Shown one piece after another: positions 53,137 to 63,453 of a DNA stretch of 64,000 nt (positions are counted from its first letter, which is position 1; every line of letters starts with the position of its first letter). Under the pieces are notes generated by a model that searched no databases, was not told the DNA's origin, and worked only from the letters and a program-made list of their open reading frames with translations. The DNA is from Betaproteobacteria bacterium SCN2. GTDB lineage: Bacteria; Pseudomonadota; Gammaproteobacteria; Burkholderiales; Thiobacillaceae. Position numbers and translations under genes: made by a program. The stretch spans positions 124,001 to 188,000 of the forward strand of contig WBSG01000003.1 in the NCBI GenBank assembly GCA_008923285.1, given 5' to 3'.

Positions 53137-53170
53137 AATAAAAAAGCCCGCTTCTGCGGGCTTTTTTATT
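53137..53170. terminator. Bidirectional intrinsic terminator between apbE and the DUF302 gene
   Basis: A 15-bp perfect stem, AATAAAAAAGCCCGC pairing with GCGGGCTTTTTTATT around loop TTCT, gives a T-run on both strands. It ends the flavin operon on plus and the DUF302 gene on minus. Confidence 0.95.
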
Positions 53171-53186
53171 CGGCTGATGAGATCAA

Positions 53187-53582
53187 TCAGGCGGACAGGC
53201 TGTCTTTCACCCGCAGCAGGCGCGCGCGCGCCTCGGTGGCAACGCCATGCACGGCGGTATTGCTCACCAGCTTGACCATGATGCCGGGGTCGAGGAAGGA
53301 CACGGTCACGCCGCCGTCGGCCTCCTCGCGCACCACCACGTTGCAGGGCAGCAGCATGCCGACGTCGGGCTCGGCGCTGATGGCCTGGTGCGCGAGCGGC
53401 GGATTGCAGGCGCCGAGGATGCGGTAGGGACGGCCGTCGACATTGAGCTTGGCCTTCATGGTGGACTGCACGTCGATGTCTGTCAGCACGCCGAAGCCCT
53501 CGGTCTTGAGGGCGGCCGTGACTTTTTCCACGGCGGCGTCGAAGGGCCCGCTGATTTTTGTTTCGAATCCGTATTCGCTCAT
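53187..53582 (-). CDS. DUF302 domain protein
   Basis: A 131-residue protein starting [20 protein letters not shown], with the DUF302 pattern: [41 protein letters not shown] and [11 protein letters not shown] (single Cys in each of the last two). No signal peptide, so it appears cytoplasmic. The function of DUF302 is unknown. It ends at the bidirectional terminator. Confidence 0.92.
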   Translation of the reverse strand: MSEYGFETKISGPFDAAVEKVTAALKTEGFGVLTDIDVQSTMKAKLNVDGRPYRILGACNPPLAHQAISAEPDVGMLLPCNVVVREEADGGVTVSFLDPGIMVKLVSNTAVHGVATEARARLLRVKDSLSA

Positions 53583-53640
53583 GTTGTTGCTCCGGTCAAG
53601 ACTGTTCGAATGACGCCATTTTACCCGAGACGGGCGCCAC

Positions 53641-54192
53641 TCAGGGCACGGTCAGCTTGAACGACCTGTAATTGTCGTGATACAGGCTGAACTCGTCGCC
53701 CGAGGTGAATTTCCAGCCGTCGTTGTGGCCAAAGGCCAGGTCCTCGCCGGGGGCAATCTCGACCTGGAAGCGCTTGATGGTGGACAGCGTCGGGTTGCGC
53801 GCCGTCATCACCAGGGTCAGGTAATGGCTGGAAGTGTTTTCGATCACCGCCACCAGACCGATACCCAGCCATGACTTGCGGAAACTGACAACCACCGGCA
53901 GTTCCGGCTTGTCGGACTCGGCCTGTGCCGGGTCCTTGGCATTGAGCGCCTGGCTGAGACGCTGGATTTCACGCTCCACCTCGGCCGCGCGCGCGCGGCT
54001 TTCGGCGAGATATGATTCCACCCGCTGGCGGTCTTCCTTCTCCTTGGCGAGCTGGATCTTCACATCCTGCAGGCTGTAGCTCAGCATGAAGGCGAACAGG
54101 ATCGCCCCGCCCGCCAGCACCAGCAACAAGGCATTGGCGATGAGCGAAAGCAGAAACCACTTCTTGGCAACTTGCGGCTGAACTTCTTCCAT
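53641..54192 (-). CDS. Membrane-anchored coiled-coil protein of unknown function
   Basis: A 183-residue protein with a short cytoplasmic start ([12 protein letters not shown]), one helix (about residues 13-36), and a predicted coiled coil rich in Glu/Arg/Leu (about 43-85). A C-terminal, probably periplasmic beta-rich domain includes [20 protein letters not shown]. No recognised family. It lies downstream of ppc on the same strand (53 bp) and may be co-transcribed. Confidence 0.75.
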   Translation of the reverse strand: MEEVQPQVAKKWFLLSLIANALLLVLAGGAILFAFMLSYSLQDVKIQLAKEKEDRQRVESYLAESRARAAEVEREIQRLSQALNAKDPAQAESDKPELPVVVSFRKSWLGIGLVAVIENTSSHYLTLVMTARNPTLSTIKRFQVEIAPGEDLAFGHNDGWKFTSGDEFSLYHDNYRSFKLTVP

Positions 54193-54245
54193 CGGCGTAT
54201 TGGACCTCGCTATACCGGAAGCGTTCGATCACGAAGCGTCGGGCG

Positions 54246-57062
54246 CTAGCCCGTGTTGCGCATGCCGGATGCGATGGCATTGATCGATCGCATCATGGGC
54301 ACGAGCCACTTCTCCTGTTCCTTCTCGTCCGTTTCGCTGCGGGCACGCCGGATCAGGCGCACCTGGATATGGTTGAGCGGATCGAGATAGGGTTTGCGGC
54401 GCGACAGCGACAGGGCCAGCGCAGGGCTTTCCTCGAGCGGGTTCTGCAGGCCTGCCACGCGCAGCACACCGGCATAGGTGCCGGCGAACTCGTCGACGAT
54501 GATCCGGTAAACGGACTTGGCCACGTCGGTTTCGGCAAGTTCGGCATACTCCGCGGCGATTTCCATGTCGGCCTTGGTCAGCGACATCTGCACGTTGGAG
54601 AACAGCGCGCGGAAGAAAGGCCATTCGCGGTACATTTCCTGCAGCAGTTGCAGGTTCTCGGGATTGTCCTTGCACAGCGCGTCGATGGCCGAGCCGATGC
54701 CATACCAGGCCGGCAGCGTATGGCGCGACTGCGCCCAGCCGAACACCCAGGGAATCGCGCGCACCGAGCCCATCGAACGGTCCGACTTCTTGCGGTGCGA
54801 CGGGCGCGATCCGATGTTCATCATGCCGATTTCGCGCACCGGCGTGGCTTCGTAAAAGTAATCCAGGAAGCCCGGCGTGGCGGTAGTCAGCTTGCGGTAG
54901 GCCGCCTCACCCGCTTCGGCGAGCCTGGCCATCATTTCCGGATAGCGGATGTCGGTCGTGCGCGGCGCGCCCAGCAGGCCGCAGCTCGCCTTGATGAGGC
55001 CGGTGGCGCCCATGCCGATTTCGTAGGCTGCCGTCTCGGGATTGCTGTAGCGGTAGTACAGCATCTCGCCCTGCTCGGTGAACTTGATCTGTCCCGCCAC
55101 GGTGCCGGGCGGCTGCGACAGGATGGCCTCGTGAGTCGGGCCGCCGCCGCGCCCCACCGTGCCGCCGCGGCCGTGGAACAGCCGGCATTCGATGCCGTGG
55201 CTGTGCGCGATGCCGATGATGGAAAGCTGCGCGCGGTACAGGTTCCATTGCGAGGCGAGAATGCCGCCGTCCTTGCAGGAATCGGAATAGCCGAGCATGA
55301 CTTCCTGGGTGTCGCCCGAAGCCTTGAGCAGCGCGCGATACACCGGATTGGAGAACAGGGTTTCCAGCACGCCTTCGCTGTGCTTGAGGTCTTCCACCGT
55401 CTCGAACAGCGGCGCCACCAGCAGCTGGCAGTTCCATTCCTTGCCGCTATAGCCGGCCAGGCCGGCGATGCGGCCGAGGAACATGACTTCCATCACGTGC
55501 GAGGCGGAATGGGTCATGGAAATGACATAGGCGCCGAAGGACTCGGGGCCGACTTCCCTGCGCAGCCTGGCTACGCGGCGAAACACGTCCACGGTCTTGC
55601 GCGCGTCCTCGGACAGCACCAGGTCGCTGACGTAGAGATCGCCCTGCCTGGAAATCCACTTGCCGAGTTCCTGCATGCGGGTGTCCTCGTCCGCCTTCAG
55701 GTAATCGAAATCGGGGTCGAGCTGGCGCAGGATCTCGGAAACCGTCATGGTATGCACGGTCGACTCCTGGCGAACATCGAGTTGCAGCAGGTGGAAGCCG
55801 AAGCTTTCCACCAGGCGGATCAAGTCGTGCAGGCGGCCCTCGGCGATGGCGCGGTCACCGTGGCTGATGAGGGCGTCACGGATCAGGTACAGGTCTTCGA
55901 GGAAGCTGCGCGCATCCGGGTAGGCCAGCAGCGGCAGTACCGCCTTGTCGCCTTCGAGGCGGGCACGCACGTGCTCGAGCTTGGCCTGCAGCCGCGCCAT
56001 CATCAGCGCCACGCGGCGGCGGTACGGCTCGCGCAAAAACTGCTGGGCGGCAGTACCCGTGAAGACCTTGCCGCCAAAGCGCGTTTCATCCAGCGCCAGC
56101 TTGGCAGCGAACAGGGACGGCAGCTTGCACCAGCGCAGGCTGTGGGTCAGGGTCAAACGCAGGGTTTCCAGGCGCCTGAGGTATTCCTGCAGCACCAGTT
56201 CGGTCTGCGTGTGCACGGTCCACTCCGTCACTTCCGGCGTGACAAAGGGATTGCCGTCGCGGTCACCGCCGATCCAGGAGCCGAAGCGGATGAAGCTCGG
56301 CACCTTGACGGCCAGGGCCCCGGTTTCGTCAGTGCCGTAGCATTTGCGCACGGCCTTCTCGAAATAGCGATAGGCACGCGGCACCGCCTCGAACAGGCTG
56401 TTGCGCATGTAATAGAGGCCGGTGCGCACTTCGTCCTGCACCTCGGGCTTGTGCTCGCGCAGCTCGTCCGTGCGCCACATGATGCGGATCTCGACATCGA
56501 GCTCCGCGGCCAGTTCCTCGCGCTCGCTCTCGCCCAGCAGCGGGTCGTACAGTCGGTCGCACAGCAGGAACACGCGGCGCAGGCCCTGCATCACGGTACG
56601 GCGGCGTGCTTCGGTGGGGTGCGCGGTGAACACCGGGGTGAACTGCATGCGATCGACCAGGCCTTGCAGGGTTTCCGCGCTGATGCCCTGGGTTTTCAGG
56701 TCGGCCAGCGTGCGATGGAAGGAGCCGATCCACAGGTTCTCCTCCATCGCCATCTGGCGCCGGCGATTGCGGTGAGCGTGCGACTCCTCGGCGATGTTGA
56801 CCAGGCTGAAATAGGTGGAGAAGCCGCGAATCACCTGTTCCAGGTGTTCCGGCGGCATGGATTCGATCAGCGCCATGAGCCTGGCGCGCTTGGCCGGGTC
56901 TTCCTGCTGGTGCAGGTCGACGAAGCCCTGGCGCAGTTCCTCCACCGCCTCGAACACGCCTTCCCCCGCGGCTTCCTGCAGCACCTGTCCAAGCAGGGTG
57001 CCAAGCAGCTTCACCTGCGCGCGCAGGTGGTCATCGGTAAGCAGGGTCAGAGGTGCATTCAT
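54246..57062 (-). CDS. ppc: Phosphoenolpyruvate carboxylase
   Basis: Carboxylates PEP to oxaloacetate, the main anaplerotic step. From the ATG at 57062 (MNAPLTLLTDDHLRAQVKLL) it encodes 938 residues; the frame continues upstream without family similarity. Catalytic regions: VFTAHPTEARRRTVM (His near residue 150), SWIGGDRDGNPFVTPEVT, LGYSDSCKDGG, and CRLFHGRGGTVGRGGGPTHE. The C-terminus ends AIASGMRNTG, the usual RNTG. Full length. Confidence 0.98.
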   Translation of the reverse strand: MNAPLTLLTDDHLRAQVKLLGTLLGQVLQEAAGEGVFEAVEELRQGFVDLHQQEDPAKRARLMALIESMPPEHLEQVIRGFSTYFSLVNIAEESHAHRNRRRQMAMEENLWIGSFHRTLADLKTQGISAETLQGLVDRMQFTPVFTAHPTEARRRTVMQGLRRVFLLCDRLYDPLLGESEREELAAELDVEIRIMWRTDELREHKPEVQDEVRTGLYYMRNSLFEAVPRAYRYFEKAVRKCYGTDETGALAVKVPSFIRFGSWIGGDRDGNPFVTPEVTEWTVHTQTELVLQEYLRRLETLRLTLTHSLRWCKLPSLFAAKLALDETRFGGKVFTGTAAQQFLREPYRRRVALMMARLQAKLEHVRARLEGDKAVLPLLAYPDARSFLEDLYLIRDALISHGDRAIAEGRLHDLIRLVESFGFHLLQLDVRQESTVHTMTVSEILRQLDPDFDYLKADEDTRMQELGKWISRQGDLYVSDLVLSEDARKTVDVFRRVARLRREVGPESFGAYVISMTHSASHVMEVMFLGRIAGLAGYSGKEWNCQLLVAPLFETVEDLKHSEGVLETLFSNPVYRALLKASGDTQEVMLGYSDSCKDGGILASQWNLYRAQLSIIGIAHSHGIECRLFHGRGGTVGRGGGPTHEAILSQPPGTVAGQIKFTEQGEMLYYRYSNPETAAYEIGMGATGLIKASCGLLGAPRTTDIRYPEMMARLAEAGEAAYRKLTTATPGFLDYFYEATPVREIGMMNIGSRPSHRKKSDRSMGSVRAIPWVFGWAQSRHTLPAWYGIGSAIDALCKDNPENLQLLQEMYREWPFFRALFSNVQMSLTKADMEIAAEYAELAETDVAKSVYRIIVDEFAGTYAGVLRVAGLQNPLEESPALALSLSRRKPYLDPLNHIQVRLIRRARSETDEKEQEKWLVPMMRSINAIASGMRNTG

Positions 57063-57150
57063 CGGGGGATTAAATCGGCAGGCGGACAGCAAAAGTCCGC
57101 CATTTTCGCATTTTTTGGCCCCCATTTGAACCCATTAGAACCAAACGACT

Positions 57151-57247
57151 CGCAGAGGCCGCAGAGAAATACAAAAATCCGAACAAAGAGGGCAGGGGGA
57201 CAAGAGAAGAGCAAAACGTATTGCTCCTGCCCTCTTGCCCTCCTTGT
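57151..57247. repeat. Imperfect palindromic element between purL and ppc
   Basis: The main stem pairs ACAAAGAGGGCAGGGGGACA (from 57184) with the complement of CTCCTGCCCTCTTGCCCTCC and TTGT (ending 57247). It is preceded by a CGCAGAGGCCGCAGAGAAAT head. The word CCGCAGAGAAAT (57159-57170) recurs exactly, inverted, at 62448-62459. It is one of four related intergenic elements in this window. Confidence 0.75.
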
Positions 57248-57264
57248 GGGAAAAGCCTTGCGGA

Positions 57265-60200
57265 TCACCCCACCCACTTGCGGGCGTTGCGGAACATGCG
57301 CATCCAGGGGCCGTCCTCGCCCGCGTAGCTCGCCGGCTTCCAGGAAAGCTGGGCGGCGCGGTAGACCCGTTCCGGATGCGGCATCATGATGGTGAAACGC
57401 CCATCCGCCGTGGTGTAGGCAGTGGCCCCGCCCTGCGAGCCGTTGGGATTGAGCGGATAGGTTTCCGTGGGCTGGCCGCGATGGTCGACGTAGCGCAGCG
57501 CCAGCCTGGCGGCATTGGCATGTCCCGGATCACGGAACACCACGCGACCCTCGCCGTGCGCGACCACGATGGGCATGCGCGAGCCGCCCATGCCGTCGAA
57601 GAAGAGCGAAGGCGAGTGCTGCACCTCCACCATGACGAAGCGCGCCTCGAACTGCTCGGAGAGGTTGCGGTGGAACTGCGGCCAGGCTTCGGCGCCGGGA
57701 ATGAGGTCGTGCAGATGGCTCATCATCTGGCAGCCGTTGCACACGCCCAATGCGAAACTGTCGGCACGATGGAAGAAGGCCGCGAATTCATCCCTGGCGC
57801 GCGGGTTGAACAGGATGGACTTGGCCCAGCCGCCGCCCGCGCCCAGCACGTCGCCGTAGGAGAAGCCGCCGCAGGCGACCAGGCCCTTGAAATCCTTCAG
57901 GCTGACGCGCCCGGCGATGATGTCGCTCATGTGCACGTCGACCGACTCGAAGCCGGCCTGGTGGAAGGCCGCCGCCATCTCGACCTGGCCATTCACGCCC
58001 TGCTCGCGCAGCACCGCCATGCGCGGGCGGGCGCCCCTGGCAATGTAAGGCGCAGCGATGTCGTCATTGGCGTCGTAGGCCAGCGCGTAATGCAAACCGG
58101 GGTCGGCGGCATCCTGGCAACGCGCGAACTCCTGGTCGGCGCAGGCCGGATTGTCGCGCAGGCGGGCGATGCGGTAGGAGGTTTCCCACCATGCCGAAAG
58201 CAGGTCGGCGCGCGCCTCGTCGAGCACGGTCGCATCGCCGCTTCTGAAACGCACGCGGTCGTCGGCGGAGAGCGTGCCGATGTCAGCCACCGAGAGGCCG
58301 GCCAGCGCAAACTGGGCAATGGCGCGGCCCGCATGCTCCAGGGGCACCTGCAGGACCGCGCCGGCTTCTTCATTGAACAAGGCCGCCAGCGCCTCGCCTT
58401 GCGGCAATTCCACGTCGACGCCGGTCCTGCCGGCGAAGGCCATTTCCGCGATGGCCGCGAACAGGCCGCCGTCGGAACGATCGTGGTAGGCCAGCACCTG
58501 GCCGTCCTTGAGCAGGTTCTGCAGCACCTTGAGGAAGGCTTTCAACTCGACGGCGCCGGGCGCATCGGGAACATCGTTGCCGACCTGTCCGTACACCTGC
58601 GCCAGGCTGGAGCCGCCGAGGCGGTTCTTGCCAAAGCCGAGGTCGACCAGGATCAGTCGCGTGTCGCCGCAATCGCTGCGCAGTTGCGGCGTGGCCTGCT
58701 GGCGCACGTCCGGGGTGGCGGCAAAGGCCGACACCACCAGCGAAATCGGTGCGGTCACCGCCTTCTTCTGGCCGCCCTCTTCCCACACGGTCTTCATCGA
58801 CATCGAGTCCTTGCCCACCGGTATGGCGAGCCCCAGTTCCTGGCAATAGGCGGACACCGCCTGCACGGTATCGAACAGGCGCGCGTCTTCGCCGGGGTGG
58901 CCGGCCGGCGCCATCCAGTTGGCGGAAAGCTTCACGTCCTCGAGCGTTTCGACGCGCGCGGCGAACAGGTTCATCAAGGCCTCGGTCACCGCCATGCGGC
59001 CGGATGCCGGCGCGTCGATCAGCGCGAGCGGGCCCTTCTCGCCCATGGCCATGACTTCGCCGCGGTGCGTGGCATAGCCCATCGTGGTAATGGCGCAATC
59101 GGCCACCGGCATCTGCCACGGCCCCACGCACTGGTCGCGCGCGGTCATGCCGCCGACGCTGCGATCGCCGATGCCAATCAGGAACATCTTCGAGGCCACG
59201 CCGGGCAACCTCAAAACCCGATAGGCGGCTTCCTGCAGATCGATGCCGGACGCATCGAACGCGGGCAATGCCAGCTCGGCATGCTGCACGTTGCGGGTCA
59301 TGCGCGGCGGCTTGCCGAGCAGCACGTCGAGCGGCATGTCCACCGGCGCATTGCCGAAGTGGGCGTCCTCGACTTTCAGTTGGTGTTCGGCCGTGGCCTG
59401 GCCCACCACGGCGAAGGGGCAGCGCTCGCGCTCGCAGATGGCGCGGAACTCGGCTATGCGGTTCGCCGGAATCGCCAGCACGTAGCGTTCCTGCGCCTCG
59501 TTGCACCAGATCTCCTTCGGGCTCATGCCGGATTCTTCCGACGGCACCGCGCGCAACTGGAATGCGCCGCCCTTGCCGCCGCCGTGCACCAGTTCCGGCA
59601 GCGCATTGGACAGGCCGCCGGCGCCGACGTCATGGATCGAGACGATGGGGTTGTTGGCGCCCATCTGCCAGCAGCGGTCGATGACCTCCTGGGCCCGGCG
59701 CTGCATTTCCGGGTTGCCGCGCTGCACCGAATCGAAATCCAGGTTGGCGGCATTGGCGCCGGTCGCCATGCTCGATGCCGCACCGCCGCCCAGGCCGATG
59801 AGCATGCCGGGGCCGCCCAGTTGAATCAGCAGCGCGCCTTCCGGCAGCGGCTCCTTGTGCACGTGGTCCTCGCGGATGTTGCCGACGCCGCCTGCCAGCA
59901 TGATGGGCTTGTGGTAGCCGCGGCGTTCCTCGCTGGCCCAGGTCTCCAGGGTGCGGAAATAGCCGGCCAGGTTGGGGCGGCCGAATTCGTTGTTGAAGGC
60001 GGCCGCGCCGATGGGGCCTTCGAGCATGATGGAAAGCGGCGAGACAATGCGCTCGGGTCGGCCGTAGTCCTCGGCCTCCCAGGGCTGCACCGCGCCGGGG
60101 ATGCGCAGGTTGGACACCGAGAACCCGGCGAGGCCGGCCTTGGGCCTGGAGCCGCGGCCGGTCGCGCCCTCGTCGCGGATCTCGCCGCCGCTGCCGGTGG

Positions 60201-61125
60201 CAGCGCCCGGGAAGGGCGAAATCGCCGTGGGATGGTTGTGCGTTTCCACCTTCATCAGGATGTGGGTGGGCTCGGCGTTGAAGTCGTACTTGCCGCCCGC
60301 GCCAGGATAGAAGCGTTCGATCTCGGCACCCTGCATCACTGCTGCGTTGTCCTCGTAGGCGGACAGCGTGCCCTGCGGGGTCTTGGCATGGGTGTCGCGA
60401 ATCATGCGGAACAGGCTCTTGTCCCGGTCGCTGCCGTCGATGACCCAGGAAGCATTGAATATCTTGTGGCGGCAGTGCTCGGAGTTGGCCTGGGCGAACA
60501 TCATCAGTTCCACGTCGGTGGGATTGCGCCCCATGCGCGTGAAGCTGTCCATCAGGTAATCGATCTCGTCGTCCGAGAGCGCAAGGCCGAGGCGCACGTT
60601 GGCCGCCGCCAGGGCCGCACGGCCGCCGCTCATGATATCGACGCTCTCCAGTTCGCGCGGCGGCACATGGGCGAACAGGCCGCTGGCCTCGTCCACTGCA
60701 TGCAGCACGGCCTCGGTCATGCGATCGTGGATCAGCGGCAGCAACTGCGCCTCGTCGGCGGCGGATTCGAAGTGGAAGGCGATGCCGCGCTCGATGCGGC
60801 GCACCTTGGCAAGCCCGCAGTTGTGCAGGATGTCGGTGGCCTTGGACGACCACGGCGACACCGTGCCGAAGCGCGGCGTCACCAGGAAGAAGCGATCGGC
60901 AGGAAGATTCGAAACCGGATCGGCGTAGTCCAGCGCCGCCTCGAGCACCGCCTGCTCGTCCGCCGTCAGCGGAGCGTCCAGTTCCAGGAAATGCCAGTAC
61001 TGCGTGCCGATCCTGCAGGCGGGCAGGCCCGCAGCCTGCATCTGCTCGCGGATTTTCTCGATGCGGAAGGAAGACAGCGCGGCGCCGCCGGCAATTGAAA
61101 GGATGGAAGGCTGGGCGAGGGACAT
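57265..61125 (-). CDS. purL: Phosphoribosylformylglycinamidine synthase
   Basis: Large single-chain enzyme of purine synthesis that uses glutamine and ATP to make FGAM. It is 1286 residues from the ATG at 61125 ([20 protein letters not shown]). It contains PurL ATPase blocks such as [38 protein letters not shown] and GKDSMSMKT. The C-terminal glutaminase has the catalytic Cys in [15 protein letters not shown] and the His/Glu in [10 protein letters not shown]. Normal length for the gammaproteobacterial/betaproteobacterial type. Confidence 0.98.
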   Translation of the reverse strand: MSLAQPSILSIAGGAALSSFRIEKIREQMQAAGLPACRIGTQYWHFLELDAPLTADEQAVLEAALDYADPVSNLPADRFFLVTPRFGTVSPWSSKATDILHNCGLAKVRRIERGIAFHFESAADEAQLLPLIHDRMTEAVLHAVDEASGLFAHVPPRELESVDIMSGGRAALAAANVRLGLALSDDEIDYLMDSFTRMGRNPTDVELMMFAQANSEHCRHKIFNASWVIDGSDRDKSLFRMIRDTHAKTPQGTLSAYEDNAAVMQGAEIERFYPGAGGKYDFNAEPTHILMKVETHNHPTAISPFPGAATGSGGEIRDEGATGRGSRPKAGLAGFSVSNLRIPGAVQPWEAEDYGRPERIVSPLSIMLEGPIGAAAFNNEFGRPNLAGYFRTLETWASEERRGYHKPIMLAGGVGNIREDHVHKEPLPEGALLIQLGGPGMLIGLGGGAASSMATGANAANLDFDSVQRGNPEMQRRAQEVIDRCWQMGANNPIVSIHDVGAGGLSNALPELVHGGGKGGAFQLRAVPSEESGMSPKEIWCNEAQERYVLAIPANRIAEFRAICERERCPFAVVGQATAEHQLKVEDAHFGNAPVDMPLDVLLGKPPRMTRNVQHAELALPAFDASGIDLQEAAYRVLRLPGVASKMFLIGIGDRSVGGMTARDQCVGPWQMPVADCAITTMGYATHRGEVMAMGEKGPLALIDAPASGRMAVTEALMNLFAARVETLEDVKLSANWMAPAGHPGEDARLFDTVQAVSAYCQELGLAIPVGKDSMSMKTVWEEGGQKKAVTAPISLVVSAFAATPDVRQQATPQLRSDCGDTRLILVDLGFGKNRLGGSSLAQVYGQVGNDVPDAPGAVELKAFLKVLQNLLKDGQVLAYHDRSDGGLFAAIAEMAFAGRTGVDVELPQGEALAALFNEEAGAVLQVPLEHAGRAIAQFALAGLSVADIGTLSADDRVRFRSGDATVLDEARADLLSAWWETSYRIARLRDNPACADQEFARCQDAADPGLHYALAYDANDDIAAPYIARGARPRMAVLREQGVNGQVEMAAAFHQAGFESVDVHMSDIIAGRVSLKDFKGLVACGGFSYGDVLGAGGGWAKSILFNPRARDEFAAFFHRADSFALGVCNGCQMMSHLHDLIPGAEAWPQFHRNLSEQFEARFVMVEVQHSPSLFFDGMGGSRMPIVVAHGEGRVVFRDPGHANAARLALRYVDHRGQPTETYPLNPNGSQGGATAYTTADGRFTIMMPHPERVYRAAQLSWKPASYAGEDGPWMRMFRNARKWVG

Positions 61126-61239
61126 GGGCGGGAAAACGCGGAAAAGCGCTATTTTACCTGACAGCGGCACCGCTTCCGACTGCCGCACGCAGGAGTCGGC
61201 CCGGCTCGACGGCCAATGCCCGGCGCAGTCGCCGAAGCC

Positions 61240-61464
61240 TTACTGCCCCTGCTGATGCTGGCCGCGCTTGTGCCGCTTCTGCCAGGCCTCGAAACACGCC
61301 AACCCGCAGAAGTGGGCGACATAATCCTCGCCCTCCTCGCGGACGGAATCCCGCTCGGGCAGGTCCTTCAGGCAAAAATCGCAGGTCAGCACGGTGCATT
61401 CATGATCGTGCTCGCAGTCCAGCAACGGCGCGCCGGCCGGCGTAAGCTTGTGCTTCTCGTCCAT
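61240..61464 (-). CDS. Small Cys-rich protein, DUF3330-like
   Basis: A 74-residue protein with putative zinc-binding cysteines: CEHDHECTVLTCDFCLKDLP (about residues 17-36) and HFCGLACFEAW (about 51-61). The pattern CxxC...FCGxxCFExW resembles DUF3330 proteins. It is hydrophilic and His/Gln-rich at the C-terminus. The ATG at 61464 is divergent from nnrD (80 bp). Function unknown. Confidence 0.75.
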   Translation of the reverse strand: MDEKHKLTPAGAPLLDCEHDHECTVLTCDFCLKDLPERDSVREEGEDYVAHFCGLACFEAWQKRHKRGQHQQGQ

Positions 61465-61543
61465 CGGTGCCTCCTGGTTCGGGCGGTCGCCCGAAATTCG
61501 GTCTATGCTGTCACTTTAGACAAAAATCCGACTGGATAACGTC

Positions 61544-62356
61544 ATGCGCGATCCCCTGCTTCCCCTTCGTCCCGCCGAAAGCCACAAAGCCATGTTCGGC
61601 CGCGTCGGACTGCTGGGCGGCGCTCCCGGCACCGTTGGCGCGCTGCTGCTGGCCGGCCGCGCCGCCCTGCACAGCGGCGCCGGCCTGGTGACGCTGGGCA
61701 TGCTGGACGAAGCCGTGCATGTCGACTACGCCGCACCGGAACTGATGTTCGCCCCGCCGGATAGCCTGGTTGCCGACCTCGATCTCAGCGTGCTGGCCAT
61801 CGGCCCCGGCATGGGCCAGTCGCGCCAGGCCTTCGATCTCATGCAGGCGGCGCTGCTGCACTCCTCCCTGCTGGTCATCGATGCCGACGGCATCAACGTG
61901 GTATCGCGCCGCGCGGATCTGGCCTATGTCTGCGCCCATCGCAGCGCCCCCACCCTGCTCACCCCGCACCCCGGCGAAGCTGCGCGCCTGCTACAGGTGA
62001 AGACGCGGGAAATCCAGGAAAACCGCGAACTGGCGGCACGCGAACTGGCGACCCGCTTCAATGCGCTGGTCGCCCTGAAAGGCGCCGGCACCGTGCTGGC
62101 ACGGCCGGACGGGGAAATCGAAGTCAACCGCACCGGCAACCCGGCGCTGTCGGCGCCCGGCATGGGCGACGTGCTGACCGGCATGATGGCCGCCTTCGCC
62201 GCGCGCGTGCCACCATGGGACGCGCTGCGCCTGGCAGTCTGGCTGCACGGTCAGGCAGCCGATGATGCGCTGGCCGAAGGCTGTGGCGTCGAAGGGCTCA
62301 CTGCCTCCGAGCTGATCAGGTATGCGCGCCGGCGCTTGAATGCCTGCGCTGCCTGA
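61544..62356 (+). CDS. nnrD: ADP-dependent NAD(P)H-hydrate dehydratase
   Basis: Repairs hydrated NAD(P)H, using ADP to dehydrate the S form. The 270-residue ribokinase-fold protein has GRVGLLGGAPGTVGALLLAGRAALHSGAGLVTL (about residues 19-51), AIGPGMGQS, the catalytic NPALSAPGMGDVLTGMMAAF (about 202-221, GxGD motif) and LTPHPGEAARLL. It is a stand-alone dehydratase; the epimerase domain (YjeF N-term), often fused in the E. coli form, is absent and not seen nearby. Confidence 0.93.
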   Translation: MRDPLLPLRPAESHKAMFGRVGLLGGAPGTVGALLLAGRAALHSGAGLVTLGMLDEAVHVDYAAPELMFAPPDSLVADLDLSVLAIGPGMGQSRQAFDLMQAALLHSSLLVIDADGINVVSRRADLAYVCAHRSAPTLLTPHPGEAARLLQVKTREIQENRELAARELATRFNALVALKGAGTVLARPDGEIEVNRTGNPALSAPGMGDVLTGMMAAFAARVPPWDALRLAVWLHGQAADDALAEGCGVEGLTASELIRYARRRLNACAA

Positions 62357-62384
62357 AATTCTTTGAATTGCCCAAACAACTTGA

Positions 62385-62459
62385 ACAATGAGGACAAGAG
62401 CACAGGAGTAACTCCCTCTTGCCCCTCTTTTTCTCTTTGTAAACGAAATTTCTCTGCGG
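62385..62459. repeat. Imperfect palindromic element between convergent nnrD and galU
   Basis: ACAATGAGGACAAGAG (from 62385) is partly complementary to CCCTCTTGCCCCTCTTTTTC and TCTTTGT (ending 62440). A tail to 62459 has ATTTCTCTGCGG, the exact inverse of a word at 57159-57170. It has the same layout as the purL/ppc element in reverse orientation. It fills the 104-bp gap between converging genes. Confidence 0.75.
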
Positions 62460-62460
62460 T

Positions 62461-63330
62461 TCAGCAAAAACGCGACTTGAGATAGTTCTCGAACTCGTCG
62501 CTGACCTCCGGGTGCTTCATGGCGTATTCCACCGTCGCCTGCAGATAGCCGAGCTTGCTGCCGCAATCGTAGCGCTTGCCGTCGAAGGCGTAGGCTAGCA
62601 CCTGCTGTTCCTGCAGCAGGGCGGCGATGGCGTCGGTCAGTTGCAGCTCGCCGCCCGCACCGGGCTTGAGGTTCTCGATGAAGTGAAAAATGCGCGGCGT
62701 GAGGATGTAGCGGCCGACCACGCCAAGGTTGGACGGCGCGACTTCGGGCTTGGGCTTTTCCACGATGGCATTCACGCGCGAGACGCGTTCGCTCAGGGGC
62801 GCGGCATCGACGATGCCGTAGGCTCCAGTTTCTTCGCGCGCGACTTGCTGCACGCCGAGCACCGAGCACTGGTAATAGTCGTACTTGTCGACCATCTGCC
62901 GCATTACCGGCGGAGCGGCGTCGATGAGGTCGTCGGCAAGGATCACGGCGAAGGGTTCGTTGCCGATCACCGGCTTCGCGCACAGCACGGCATGCCCAAG
63001 CCCGAGCGCCTCGGCCTGGCGGATGTAGATGAAATTGATGCCGCTCGGCCTGATCGACTGCACCAGGTCCAGCACCCTGTTCTTGCCGCGCATTTCCAGT
63101 TCGGTTTCCAGCTCGTAGGCCTTGTCGAAGTGATCCTCGACCGTGCGCTTGGTGCGGCTGCTGATGAAGATGATGTCGGTCATGCCAGCCTCGATCGCCT
63201 CCTCCACCGCATACTGGATCAGCGGCTTGTCGACGATGGGCAACATCTCCTTGGGACTGGCCTTGGTAGCTGGCAGGAAGCGGGTGCCGAGGCCGGCGAC
63301 GGGGAAGACGGCTTTGGTGACTTTTTTCAT
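62461..63330 (-). CDS. galU: UTP-glucose-1-phosphate uridylyltransferase
   Basis: Makes UDP-glucose for glycans and exopolysaccharide. The 289-residue protein has the nucleotidyltransferase motif [21 protein letters not shown] (about residues 13-33) and then [17 protein letters not shown]. It also has the conserved [29 protein letters not shown] and the Lys-containing [11 protein letters not shown]. Length is typical of GalU rather than RfbA. The ATG is at 63330. Confidence 0.96.
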   Translation of the reverse strand: MKKVTKAVFPVAGLGTRFLPATKASPKEMLPIVDKPLIQYAVEEAIEAGMTDIIFISSRTKRTVEDHFDKAYELETELEMRGKNRVLDLVQSIRPSGINFIYIRQAEALGLGHAVLCAKPVIGNEPFAVILADDLIDAAPPVMRQMVDKYDYYQCSVLGVQQVAREETGAYGIVDAAPLSERVSRVNAIVEKPKPEVAPSNLGVVGRYILTPRIFHFIENLKPGAGGELQLTDAIAALLQEQQVLAYAFDGKRYDCGSKLGYLQATVEYAMKHPEVSDEFENYLKSRFC

Positions 63331-63353
63331 TTTGCCTCTCTAAAAGAATCTCT

Positions 63354-63433
63354 CACACAGAGGCAGCAGAGGGAACAGAGGAAACCCATGAATAATTTTT
63401 TGCCTTCCTCTGTTACCTCTGTTTCCTATGTGT
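63354..63433. repeat. Imperfect palindromic element between ligA and galU
   Basis: The left arm CACACAGAGGCAGCAGAGGG (from 63354), continuing AACAGAGGAAA, pairs closely with the right arm CCTTCCTCTGTTACCTCTGT, continuing TTCCTATGTGT (ending 63433). About 27 of 33 positions are complementary. It shares ACACAG, CAGAGG and GTGTAA words with the fur/recN element and is the best-formed of the four. Confidence 0.8.
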
Positions 63434-63453
63434 AAATTGCTTTCTCGATTTTC

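Noticed and set aside
57235-61098. Very long open frame (about 1287 codons) on the plus strand opposite purL, and similar long frames opposite nuoG/nuoF (2295-5384), carB (21183-23453), ppc (54369-57389) and ccoI (38774-41149)
   Set aside because: They mirror real genes in GC-rich DNA where the antisense frame lacks stops. Their products are His/Arg/Ala-rich with no family features.
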